A DNA stretch of 64,000 nucleotides. Origin: Palsa-504 sp963789225. Its GTDB lineage: Bacteria > Actinomycetota > Actinomycetes > Streptosporangiales > Streptosporangiaceae. The translations under genes were made by a program, and so were the position numbers. The stretch spans positions 992,001 through 1,056,000 of the forward strand of contig CAWBKD010000046.1 of NCBI GenBank assembly GCA_963789225.1, written 5' to 3'. This document shows positions 53,731-61,717 of this stretch, one piece after another (position 1 is the stretch's first letter; each line of letters begins with the position of its first letter). A model generated the notes under the pieces. That model was not told where the DNA came from, made no database searches, and was given only the letters and a program-made list of their open reading frames with translations.

Positions 53731-54555
53731 GTGAATCAGTCCGCTGCCGACAGTCCCCTGCGTGTATTCGGGTCGATGCTCGCCTATTACCGGGGCAGGG
53801 CAGGACTGACCCCGGAGCAACTGGGCGCTCAGATCTTCATGTCCGGGTCGCTGGTCCGGAAAGTGGAAGCCGGGACCAGGACGCCGGCCGAGGATCTGGC
53901 GAAAGCCTGCGATGACGCCCTTGGGTGCGACGGCGCCCTCATCGAACTGCACGGCCAGCTCAGGCCCCTGTTCCGGGACCGGCCCTACCCCGGGTGGTTC
54001 GGGAAATGGCCTGAAGTGGAGGGCGCCGCTAAATCCCTGCGGTGGTTCGAGCCGCTTGTCGTCCCCGGGTTGCTCCAGACCGAGGAATACGCCCGCGCCA
54101 TCCTGTCCACCCGGATCGGCGACACCGAAGACGAGATCGATGAGATGGTCGCCGCGCGGATGGAACGGCAGCACATCCTCGCCCGGGACAAGCCGCCCAC
54201 GCTATGGGTGATCGTGGACGAGGGGGTTCTGCGCCGTGCTGTCGGAGGGCCTGCGGTGATGGCCCGGCAGATCGCGCACCTCGGGGAGATGGCCCGCCAG
54301 CCTGGTATCGTCATTCAGGTCATACCGCTAGCCACAGGGGCACATCAGGGGCTCAACGGCGGCGCGTTCATCCTCGCTGACATCCCCGGATCACCAGCCG
54401 TTGCCTACCAGGACACGGCGGCGCGCGGCCAGGTGATCGAAGACGGGGAAGACACCGAGGCGCTGGCCACTACGTGGGACACCCTGAAAGCCGAAGCCCT
54501 GCCGAGGGCAGCAAGCCTCACCCTGATAAAGGAAGTTGGAACATGGACCGCATGA
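53731..54555 (+). CDS. XRE regulator with DUF5753 domain
   Basis: 274 aa. N-terminal helix-turn-helix (AYYRGRAGLTPEQLGAQI, SGSLVRKVEAGTRTPAEDLA) and C-terminal DUF5753 (LRWFEPLVVPGLLQTEEYAR, PGIVIQVIPLATGAHQGLNG, VAYQDTAARGQVIED). These WhiJ/Scr1-type proteins work with small DUF397 partners encoded next door and affect development and antibiotic production in Streptomyces. GTG 53731 start. Overlaps the DUF397 gene by 13 bp. Confidence 0.88.
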   Translation: MNQSAADSPLRVFGSMLAYYRGRAGLTPEQLGAQIFMSGSLVRKVEAGTRTPAEDLAKACDDALGCDGALIELHGQLRPLFRDRPYPGWFGKWPEVEGAAKSLRWFEPLVVPGLLQTEEYARAILSTRIGDTEDEIDEMVAARMERQHILARDKPPTLWVIVDEGVLRRAVGGPAVMARQIAHLGEMARQPGIVIQVIPLATGAHQGLNGGAFILADIPGSPAVAYQDTAARGQVIEDGEDTEALATTWDTLKAEALPRAASLTLIKEVGTWTA

Positions 54556-54908
54556 CCGTCACCAGGTGGCGGAAGTCAAGCTACAGCGGCAACGGCGGTG
54601 CATCCTGCATAGAGGTCGGGCAGACCGGCCCCAGTGTCGCCGTCCGTGACACCAAGCAGCACGGGCAAGGCCCGGTGCTCACCTTCGGCCCCCAAGCGTG
54701 GAAGACGTTCCTGCGGGCCGTGAAAACCCGCTTAGCAGCCCTCCGACACCAGGCAGCGCCCGGCTCCTTGCTCCGTCAGGGACCGGGCGCTGCCGCTGTT
54801 GCGGAACGGACCGGAAGGTCAGGCGGTCCTGCCCCGCAATGTGAATTCGCTTGGTTCGCGGGGTCAGTCGTCAGCGAACAGCGATGTCATCTGCCCAAGC
54901 GGGCCTGA
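54543..54908 (+). CDS. DUF397 protein with C-terminal extension
   Basis: The first 60 residues are a standard DUF397 domain: WRKSSYSGNGGASCIEVGQT, VAVRDTKQHGQGPVLTFGPQ, AWKTFLRAVK. The family usually stops there, but here the frame runs on for about 60 residues (121 aa total) of Ala/Gly/Arg sequence, so a stop may have been lost. ATG 54543 is preceded by AAGGAAG. Partner of the overlapping XRE/DUF5753 gene. Confidence 0.85.
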   Translation: MDRMTVTRWRKSSYSGNGGASCIEVGQTGPSVAVRDTKQHGQGPVLTFGPQAWKTFLRAVKTRLAALRHQAAPGSLLRQGPGAAAVAERTGRSGGPAPQCEFAWFAGSVVSEQRCHLPKRA

Positions 54909-54965
54909 CGGCGAGGGCCAGGCCGGAGGCCAGGCCCTGGCCGATACGCGCGCGCGGCGAACCTC
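54899..54965. repeat. recurrent element, copy 1
   Basis: CGGGCCTGACGGCGAGGGCC, a short arm-containing middle (GGCCAGG...CCTGGCC), and GCGCGGCGAACCTC. A diverged copy lies at 61608-61665, and the last 15 bp also occur at 55656-55670. Confidence 0.8.
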
Positions 54966-55066
54966 GAAGGCAAATGCTTAATCTGCCTCCAGCACCGCCG
55001 CAAGAGATGCGTGCGTCTTTCCGGCAACCTCTACAACAGACCGTGCAGTGGCTGGAGCCAAAAGTA

Positions 55067-55342
55067 TTATTCGTTATCGACAAGAATGCGCCTGGCCGCA
55101 TCAACCGCGTCAGGGCCGCCGTCCGCCTTAAACCGAGTCGTACTCTTGGATGTTACTAGCGCCCATTCGCCACTATCCAATGGACATAGCAGCGGGCTGC
55201 CCGTGATGAAAGTGTATTCTCGTGAATCCTCGAACGCTGGTTCTCGGTTCGCGACAGCCAACCTGATACGGTGATCTCCGGCCTGGAAGGTCGCGAATTG
55301 TAGGTTGTATTCCCTGCCAAAGCTGTTAATGTCGATTCCCAT
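55067..55342 (-). CDS. orphan protein, 91 aa
   Basis: Not recognised. MGIDINSFGREYNLQFATFQ at the N-terminus and LDSGEWALVTSKSTTRF in the middle suggest a small beta-rich soluble protein. ATG 55342 with GGAAG 8 nt upstream. Base composition is clearly lower in GC than the core genes, consistent with recent acquisition. Bases 55343-55741 contain no gene I can support except a copy of the recurrent element. Confidence 0.65.
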   Translation of the reverse strand: MGIDINSFGREYNLQFATFQAGDHRIRLAVANREPAFEDSREYTFITGSPLLCPLDSGEWALVTSKSTTRFKADGGPDAVDAARRILVDNE

Positions 55343-55655
55343 ATTCTGTCTTCCTCGCTGTAGTCGCTGCACCGACTATACTGCCAGGCGGGTCTTTCGT
55401 GAGATCACCTCACCGTACCCGTGTCCTGCTAACCGAGCTAGCCGGATACTGGCCCATACCATGATGCCGAGCGACGGCCAACAGTGCGCACCGCTGACGG
55501 TCTCTCGGCAGGTCAACAGCGCTGTCGCTGATAACGATCCGGCCTGCGATTTTTATGGTTGGTGATGGCCGCCCCGTGCAGCAACGAGGTACAGCAACCC
55601 AGGCTTGCGACGGCCACCACGAGCAGACCACCGCACACGCACCGGGCCCGAAACA

Positions 55656-55670
55656 CGCGCGGCGAACCTC
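55656..55670. repeat. recurrent element, copy 2 (short)
   Basis: CGCGCGGCGAACCTC, the conserved end of the element at 54899-54965 and 61608-61665. Confidence 0.75.
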
Positions 55671-55711
55671 TACCTAGCAGGGACGATGTCAGGAGGACCG
55701 GTCACTGTCCA

Positions 55712-55741
55712 TCCTTATCCGATATAGGTAAGATAAGGAGC
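55712..55741 (+). promoter_or_regulatory. operator-like dyad before padR
   Basis: CCTTATC ... GATAAGG, with inner CTTA/TAAG arms around TCCGATATAGG, ends in the AAGGAG ribosome-binding site of the padR start at 55742. It would suit autoregulation by the PadR protein. Confidence 0.45.
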
Positions 55742-55784
55742 ATGGCACAAGAGCCTCAGCGGATCACCCAGCCGCTCCTGGACG
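55742..55784 (+). pseudogene. PadR-family regulator, 5' fragment (split by IS)
   Basis: ATG with AAGGAG upstream encodes the first 14 codons (MAQEPQRITQPLLD) plus one base, then the insertion element begins. The frame resumes exactly at 57942 once the element and one copy of the 11-bp target repeat are removed. See the 3' fragment at 57931. Confidence 0.85.
55774..55784. repeat. target-site duplication, left copy
   Basis: GCTCCTGGACG, identical to 57931-57941 on the other side of the element. Confidence 0.95.
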
Positions 55785-57930
55785 CAACACCAGGGACTTT
55801 GGGCGTTAGTGCTTGACTGGGGTATTCGTATCTTCGGGTTCTGTATCGGTTTTTGTGTCTGGTTTATGGCAGCGGGTGAGCTGTTCCGGGCATGGTGACG
55901 GCCCGATGACGCTCGGGTGGGCGTGCGGTTCCACGGGCCGCAGCCCCGCCCGCGGGGGCGGTTTCTCCTTCCGGGTCGCTGTTGCTGCTGGTCAGCGGCT
56001 ATGTGACGCTGGCGGCCGGCTGGAACCGGGTGATCTTCACCGGCCCGCGGTGCGTGGTCTTGGTGGCCGTGGTGTGGCCGAAGGCCGGCCGGGACTTCTG
56101 CTTGCGTCCGGAGTACCGCTGCCGGCCGGTGCGATTCAGGGTGTGTACCGCGGTCTGGCCGGCGGCCTCGGCCAGGGCGGCGAGCGCGGCCAGGCTGGTG
56201 CTCGCGGTGACCAGCGACTGGCGCATGGACGCGGTGGCGGCGCGGCGCATCGTGGTGAAGGAGACCTGGTCCGTGCCGGGCGGGACGCCTGGGTGGCGGC
56301 GGGCGGTGATGGCGGCCGCCGCGTTGGTCATGGCGGCGGCGGCGGTGCTGGCGCGGACCAGCTGGGCGGCGGCCAGCCACGCCCAGAGTTCCTGGTAGAC
56401 GAGTTCGGGTTCGCCAGAGCGCAGGCACGGGGTGGTGGCCGGGCCGGCCCGGTCACGGTGGTCTTGTTCTCCCCGATCGTGGTCTCCGAGGCGGACCAGC
56501 GCATCGGGTAGGCGGCCCGCAGCGCCTCGGCGTCAGCCGCCTGGTGGTCGAGCAGGGTGGTCGCGATCGTGTAGGTCTCGGACACCTCGCCGCCGTCGCT
56601 GCCGGGCAGCACCACGTTGTGCTCGGCGACCCGCAGCGGCAGCCGGTCGCTGGTCCGGTGACGGGCGGGCTCGTCCAGGTAAGTCAGCCGGGACCCGTCC
56701 GGCAGCCACCCGTCCCCGGTGACCGGGAGGTTGATCCCGGCCCGCACTCGCATGATCAGGTGCCCGCCCGCGTCCAGGATCGCGGTGATCAGGTGATAGC
56801 CCAGGAAGTTCCTGTCCATCAGGAATACCCGTCCGGCGAACAGCTCCGGGTGCCGTTCAACCAGGCGGGCCACCAGCGACTGCTCCCCGGCATCGGTGGC
56901 ATCCGCGGCCGCGCCGAGCATCGCCCGCCCGGCCCGGGCGGTGATCAGCAGGCACCGCAGGTGCGGGAACGGCCCGTCCGGCCCGTCCCCGGCGGCCTGG
57001 CTCTTCCCGGCCTGGCCGGTCCACCGGGTGTCCTTGCTGACCCCGGTGCAGGAGAAGACCGCCAGGTTCCCCGGGGTGGCCGGCAGGTCGATCTCGAAAC
57101 CGTCCATCGAGCACAGCGGCCGCCCGGCGATCATCACCGCCCCGGGCGCGCCATCGGGTACCAGGGGCCCGGCGACCCGCCAGAACAGCTGCTCCACCGG
57201 CCAGGTCCCCAGCCGGCGCCGCCATGCGGTGATCGTCTTATGCGTGGGGACCTGCCACCGCCTGGCCCACGGCAGCCGGGGCAGCAGCCCGGTCAGGGCC
57301 CGGATCACCTCCGGGTAGTCAGCATCAGGCAGCAGGGTCATCGCGACCACGATCCGCATGATGAACGGCAGCGACATCAGCCGCCGCCGCTCGCCCGGCG
57401 TCACCAGCCCGGCGGCGGCCGCCTGATCGCACAGTTCCTCGATCACCCCGTCGCCCAGCACGGCTTCCAGCATCCCCAGCCGCACCTGATCCGGCAGCCA
57501 CCCGTCTGCCTGCACCGCTCCTGACCTGCGGACCCTCGCCGGGACCGTGATCACCGGGACGGCGAACGTCATCACCTGCCCCGACGACACCGGCCCCGGC
57601 CGCCCAGCCGCCACCAGTGCGCTGTCCTGACGGCCGCCCGAGGGATCGGCCAGCTCACCGGCCCCGGCCGCGATGACCCACGGCGGGCACGGCCCGCCCG
57701 GCGCCCCCGCCGCCAGCTCCCCGGCCTTCCATGCGCCAGCATCCGGCGCCAAGGTTGCACAAACACCGCACGGCAGGTAAGAAGACACCCAAGGCTCCTG
57801 TTCAGGGCAAGGATTCGAGACCCATACCCCTATCAGGAGCCTTCTTCATGATCAAATCGGAACCCAGGACACCCACCGAACCCCGAAACTCGCAGGTCCC
57901 GGCCCATAACGCCTTAAGTCCGTGGTGTTG
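55785..57930. mobile_element. IS4-type insertion sequence, 2,146 bp
   Basis: Bounded by inverted repeats that match at 21 of 24 positions: left end CAACACCAGGGACTTTGGGC (55785 on) and right end reading inward CAACACCACGGACTTAAGGC, both continuing GTTA. Flanked by an 11-bp target duplication, in the range of the IS4 family. It carries one transposase gene on the minus strand, frameshifted near its 3' end. Bases 55809-55998 between transposase and left end hold no other gene. Confidence 0.93.
55999..57788 (-). pseudogene. IS4-type transposase, frameshifted
   Basis: The main frame (57788 to about 56430) has the DDE elements: first Asp in LCSMDGFEIDLPATPGN, second in VFLMDRNFLGYHLI, and YPMRWSASETTIGENK with the catalytic Glu and Lys. 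After TTVTGPARP the sequence leaves the family pattern, while a different frame continues with PCLRSGEPELVYQELWAW and runs to 55999 (ending KITRFQPAASVT). One base missing in a G/C run near 56425-56445 explains this. Intact length would be about 590 aa. The 57788 start may be too long; an internal ATG before TFAVPVITVPARVRR is possible. Confidence 0.88.
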
Positions 57931-58270
57931 GCTCCTGGACGTGCTCGAAACCCTACTCGAAGCGCTCGATGACCCTGACGTGCAGCTTCACGGGTACGCA
58001 ATCATGCGACTGACCCGGCGAAGCGGTCCGACTGTATATGGGGTGCTTGATCGCCTCGAAGATCTCAAGTGGGTTATCGGGTGCTGGGAGGAACAGGAAC
58101 CGGATTCCACCAAACCACGCCGCCGCCTGTACAGGCTTACTCCCTCAGGAGTCCTCAAGGCACGTGAGCTGCTCGCTGAACGTAGGCCAGCCCGAGTGCG
58201 CGGATGGGGCAACGTTCTCCGCCCTGGAGTAGTCGCACAACTGCGGCGTCTCGCGGGCGGTGTCGCATGA
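57931..58270 (+). pseudogene. PadR-family regulator, 3' fragment (split by IS)
   Basis: Joined to 55742-55784 without the element, this gives an uninterrupted 123-residue protein: LLDVLETLLEALDDPDVQLH, GYAIMRLTRRSGPTVYGVLD, and the PadR wing PRRRLYRLTPSGVLKAREL. The fragment starts with the right copy of the target repeat (57931-57941). It can also be read from the IS end as a 179-aa chimera, which I treat as accidental. The stop overlaps the next gene as ATGA, so loss of padR translation may affect its neighbour. Confidence 0.88.
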
Positions 58271-58875
58271 GCCCTGCAAGCATCGTGATGACTGTGGTCC
58301 TAGGTCTGACCATCAATGAGTGCTGCGAGATATCGCCATGGGCTGCCAGGGCGCTCGTGAAGTGGTCTGCCCGTTGCCGGTATGCGAACAATCCGGAGCG
58401 GGCTGGAATCCGGGCCATAGAGCTGGCCGCACTGATCGATGTACGCCCTGGGAAGATCTTCAAGTTGCTGACGGCTTGCGGTTTCGTCACGGCCGCGCTT
58501 TGTTCGCAGCTTATGGCTCGGCTGCGTCGGACGAGTGCGGTAGACGCTGGCGGTACCGCCACAGCGGCACCGGAACTGGACGGTGGCGTCTTGGAAATTG
58601 CAGAGCTGGTACAAGGCGCTGCTAACGGCAACCGGCAGGCATGGGAGCGGCTGGTTGAGCAGTATGCCCGGCTCGTATGGTCGATTACCGCTGACTACCA
58701 CCTAGCGGAAAGCGTTTCCGCCGATGTTGCCGAGACAGCGTGGCTAAGGCTGCTTGAGCACATTGATCGAATTGAGTACCCGGATCGCGTGGGCGCCTGG
58801 CTGGCGGCCACTGTACGGAACGAGTGCTTGCGCCGCGTAACAGCGCGCAAGATCATGCCGGACGTGTCCGAGTGA
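58267..58875 (+). CDS. fusion of unknown N-terminal domain with ECF sigma region 2
   Basis: 202 aa. Residues 1-90 contain one hydrophobic segment (SIVMTVVLGLTINEC) and a helix-turn-helix-like stretch (IELAALIDVRPGKIFKLLTA). Residues about 118-195 are sigma region 2 (LVQGAANGNRQAWERLVEQY, RLVWSITADYHL, GAWLAATVRNECLRRV), ending abruptly at the point where the linker to region 4 should start. Region 4 is absent and I do not find it downstream, so this is either truncated or an unusual region-2-only protein. Overlaps the disrupted padR gene by 4 bp. Confidence 0.65.
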   Translation: MSPASIVMTVVLGLTINECCEISPWAARALVKWSARCRYANNPERAGIRAIELAALIDVRPGKIFKLLTACGFVTAALCSQLMARLRRTSAVDAGGTATAAPELDGGVLEIAELVQGAANGNRQAWERLVEQYARLVWSITADYHLAESVSADVAETAWLRLLEHIDRIEYPDRVGAWLAATVRNECLRRVTARKIMPDVSE

Positions 58876-58985
58876 CTATCTGAGTGACAACACGCACGGT
58901 CTTACTTGTACGTCGGCGGACTACAACAAACAGGGATCAGCAGGTACGCGTGGTACTGCCGAGGTTATGTGTGTGTCGCTCTGCC

Positions 58986-59029
58986 TTCGGGACGAAGAGG
59001 TTGCCGGTTTAAATCCGGCCACACCGACC
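58986..59029 (+). tRNA. tRNA-Pro(CGG) 3'-half remnant (attachment-site scar)
   Basis: Begins exactly at an anticodon loop TTCGGGA and continues with the 3' anticodon strand CGAAG, variable loop AGGTT, T-arm GCCGG-TTTAAAT-CCGGC, acceptor strand CACACCG and A plus CC. The 5' half is missing: the preceding bases do not pair with CGAAG, and no CGGTGTG acceptor strand or D-arm occurs upstream. pSAM2-type elements recombine at precisely this portion of tRNA-Pro. Not a functional tRNA gene. Confidence 0.8.
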
Positions 59030-59148
59030 CAGGTCACGGGCCGTATCCGGTTCTCGGCTATGGCCTTTATAGAGGTGAGTGCCTAACCGAGCGACTACCG
59101 CGCAGGCCGAAGCACGCGCCACAACCTCCAGACCGTTCACTACCGTCA

Positions 59149-59952
59149 CTAGGGATCCGGCTCCAAGGCTTTTGGGGCGAACGTCATGTTCGCATAACTT
59201 CCGCCGCGACCCTCGCGGAAACTCAGGATATTATCGGGAGCGGCTTCTTCCGGAAACTCTCGTTCGGCGGTGTCTATAATTCGTGCGGTATCGTCGGAGC
59301 GAGCCACGTTTTGCGCGATAGAGATAATCTCATAATAAGGTGCTGGGAAACGTCCAACTCTGATATGGGTCTCGTCCAGGAACCGCTGCTGTGCGCCAAG
59401 GGGATCTGACCATGAAGCACGGCCTGCATCGAGATGGACACCTCCGAGCTTATTGGCGACATATCGCACCAGTTCAAGACGGGAGACGCTGTTGTCGCCA
59501 GAAATAGCGCATGGAGATACACAAAACTGATCCAGAGGAAAGACCTTAGTGCTGCCGGGAGCAAGCTTCCCTTGAAGCTCCCTGACAAAGACCTCTGGCC
59601 CACCCCGGGCCTCATGCTCTGCTTTCGGAATGACGAAAAGCACATAACCGCAATGATTGGCGCCAGGAAGCTTGGCGCCACCTGCATACGCGTAATGTAC
59701 GTACCGTCTTGGGACTTTTCCTAGGACGGCGATAAGATCGACTGCTTCGAGCGAGGGCTGCCCTGAGAAGCCAAGCGCGTTCCATGTGGCCATCAATACG
59801 CCATCGTAGAGCAAGCGCCGTAGTATCGAGCTGGCGATTCGGACTTCTGGTCGACGTGCAGTCGAAAAGTCGAGATCGCGCAAGTACATAAGATCTTCAA
59901 CCGCTATTCTTACAAGCTCGTAGGGTTCTACCTTACGCTTGTTCCGTGACAC
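59149..59952 (-). CDS. orphan protein, 267 aa
   Basis: Not recognised. An N-terminal helical part (ELVRIAVEDLMYLRDLDFST, ASSILRRLLYDGVLMATWNA) resembles the general look of helical 'abortive-infection-like' proteins, but no motif supports that. The middle contains GANHCGYVLFVIPKAEHEAR and an extended C-terminus. GTG 59952 with GAGGT just upstream. GC lower than the core genes. It ends 120 bp from the tRNA scar, pointing toward it. Bases 58876-59148 otherwise hold no gene. Confidence 0.65.
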   Translation of the reverse strand: MSRNKRKVEPYELVRIAVEDLMYLRDLDFSTARRPEVRIASSILRRLLYDGVLMATWNALGFSGQPSLEAVDLIAVLGKVPRRYVHYAYAGGAKLPGANHCGYVLFVIPKAEHEARGGPEVFVRELQGKLAPGSTKVFPLDQFCVSPCAISGDNSVSRLELVRYVANKLGGVHLDAGRASWSDPLGAQQRFLDETHIRVGRFPAPYYEIISIAQNVARSDDTARIIDTAEREFPEEAAPDNILSFREGRGGSYANMTFAPKALEPDP

Positions 59953-60052
59953 TACCTCACATCCCAGACCATGAACATTACAGGATCACAGCTTAGCGTC
60001 TGGCTGCGCTCCGCCTCGCCCGGCACTATCGCGGCTCGGTGCAGATTGAGGC

Positions 60053-60379
60053 TTACGGGTACTTTTCGAGGCGATCCTCTTCCTCGTCAGTGAGCCCCGC
60101 CACCATTATCTCCTCGTCCCCGGTGCGATACCTCTCGGAGTTGAACAACATGAGGTAACCACAGGTCGTGCACTCGATCTGTACGGCGAAGGTCATCTGA
60201 CGATCACGGTCGGCCTCTAGAGGCAGACCTCCAACTTTTGGTGGGAACTCCCCATCGACCAGCAGCACGGGACGGCGGCCAATACCCAGCTCGGCCGAGC
60301 CACACGTGGGACACGTCTTTAGCCCGAGCTTCTGAAGCGTCCCGACGACTTCCACCATGAACGGCTTACGCCACCGCAT
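60053..60379 (-). CDS. zinc-ribbon protein, 108 aa
   Basis: Two CxxC knuckles, CPTCGSAELG and CTTCGYLMLF, about 45 residues apart, form a treble-clef-like zinc ribbon; the C-terminus is acidic (TDEEEDRLEKYP). ATG 60379 (MRWRKPFMVEV) preceded by GGAGG at 10 nt; the longer upstream reading is not supported. Function unknown. The 370 bp to the next gene (60464-60833) contain nothing I recognise. Confidence 0.65.
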   Translation of the reverse strand: MRWRKPFMVEVVGTLQKLGLKTCPTCGSAELGIGRRPVLLVDGEFPPKVGGLPLEADRDRQMTFAVQIECTTCGYLMLFNSERYRTGDEEIMVAGLTDEEEDRLEKYP

Positions 60380-60833
60380 CCCCTGACGACCTCCAGACAA
60401 CCTAGAAGCGTGCAACCTACGTGCAACTTCGCTCGGCAAAACATGGGCACGAGCGGGCAGCAAGGGCTAAGGGGGCGTTTCGATAACCATTGACCAGGGC
60501 TTGGATTGCCGCTGGTCAGAGGTTTACAGACTCAGCCGGTGCTGTGGTCAGGGACAGGACCGAACTGTCGACCTTCCGCCCTTCAGGAAGAAGGACGTTC
60601 CAGCGATCATGCCTCTAGCCAAAGTAAGCGTAGCCGTCGTGCTCGCCTTGTGGACCAGATGCTGACCAAGCCGCACAGCGTGTCGCCGTCTGCACAGTTA
60701 GGGCCACTGCGGCGGAACCTCCGGACGGTCACGAGACGATCACGGATTGATTATTCACTGCATGCCTGCTCTGTACTTGCTGCCTCCTTGAAGTGTGAGG
60801 GCACGGAATCCGGGCCGTGAGGGGGAGGGCATC

Positions 60834-61574
60834 GTGGGTGAGCAGCCGCCGTGGAATCCGTACGGCCAGCACGAGCCGAACCAGTGGCAAGGTCAGCCGC
60901 CTTTTCGGTCGCAGCAACCTTACGGGCAGCAGCAGCCATTTCCAGATCGGCCGCCCTACCAGGGGACGCCCTACGGGCAGCCCTACCAGCCGGGCCAGCT
61001 GCACAGCCAGCAGACCTGGCCGACTGCCGGGCATCGCAGGCGGTCGCCGCGGAAATCATGGCCTCGGCGCCACAAGGTCTTGACCGGACTCGGCGTCCTA
61101 GTCGCGTTGATCATCATCGGCGGGATCGCCACCGCGGCAGGCGGCAGAAACCAGGCGTCCCCATCCGCTCCGGCTGTGGCCGAGACATCCGCAGCAGCGT
61201 CCGCGACCTCCTCTCCCACAGCAAAGACGATCCGTTCCCCGGCGGTGTCCGCAGCCTCCTCTCACAAGCGAAAGACGATCCAGGCCGCAGCGGACGCCTG
61301 CGACAACCGGCCAGATGCATCAGGCGACGTTTATGTCCGTATGATCGTGCCCGGACTATCGCCACAGGCCCAAGAACTCGGAGGCGAGTGGCGCTGGGAC
61401 TACTCGATCAACAAGTGCCTGACGTCCGTGCAGCTGACGATCGCCACCGCACCGCACAGTGCCGGAACCTGTACCCAGGTGGGCTACGTCGCCGACAACC
61501 CTGGCTATTACGTGAACGCTGCGTCAGCGCCACCACTAGAGAACGTGGTTGCCCAAACAGGTCCTTCTTGCTGA
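60834..61574 (+). CDS. single-pass membrane protein with Pro/Gln-rich cytoplasmic domain
   Basis: 246 aa from GTG 60834 (GGGAGGG upstream). Residues 1-75 are rich in Pro, Gln, Tyr and Gly (PYGQQQPFPDRPPYQG); then RRRSPRKSWPRRHK, a membrane helix (VLTGLGVLVALIIIGGIATA), a Ser/Ala/Thr stalk and an outer domain of about 85 residues with three Cys. The outer domain (VYVRMIVPGLSPQAQELGGE, WRWDYSINKCLTSVQLTI) is not assigned. Common actinomycete layout for surface proteins of unknown role. Confidence 0.7.
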   Translation: MGEQPPWNPYGQHEPNQWQGQPPFRSQQPYGQQQPFPDRPPYQGTPYGQPYQPGQLHSQQTWPTAGHRRRSPRKSWPRRHKVLTGLGVLVALIIIGGIATAAGGRNQASPSAPAVAETSAAASATSSPTAKTIRSPAVSAASSHKRKTIQAAADACDNRPDASGDVYVRMIVPGLSPQAQELGGEWRWDYSINKCLTSVQLTIATAPHSAGTCTQVGYVADNPGYYVNAASAPPLENVVAQTGPSC

Positions 61575-61607
61575 TGCCGGGCACATGCAGGGCACATCAG
61601 CCCTGCG

Positions 61608-61665
61608 GGCCTGACGACGAGGGCCAGGGCAGAGTCCAGGCCCGATCAGTGCGCGGCGAACCTCC
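61608..61665. repeat. recurrent element, copy 3
   Basis: CGGGCCTGACGACGAGGGCC ... GTGCGCGGCGAACCTC, a diverged copy of 54899-54965, again just after a coding region (the membrane protein ends at 61574). Confidence 0.8.
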
Positions 61666-61717
61666 CGAACATCACGCCCTCGCAAGTCGTGTCGTGACTC
61701 GTGAATCGCTACGGTAA

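Noticed and set aside
55715..56428. 237-codon minus-strand ORF at the left end of the IS
   Set aside because: It is out of frame with both parts of the transposase and consists of His/Arg/Pro-rich shadow sequence.
57731..58270. 179-codon ORF spanning the right end of the IS
   Set aside because: Its first third comes from the element and the rest is the padR 3' part; the target duplication shows it was created by insertion.
58950..59030. Complete tRNA-Pro gene
   Set aside because: The expected 5' acceptor strand, D-arm and 5' anticodon strand are not present upstream of TTCGGGA.
58906..59409. 167-codon plus-strand ORF across the tRNA scar
   Set aside because: It reads through the tRNA remnant and the 3' end of the opposite gene, with no family-like segments.
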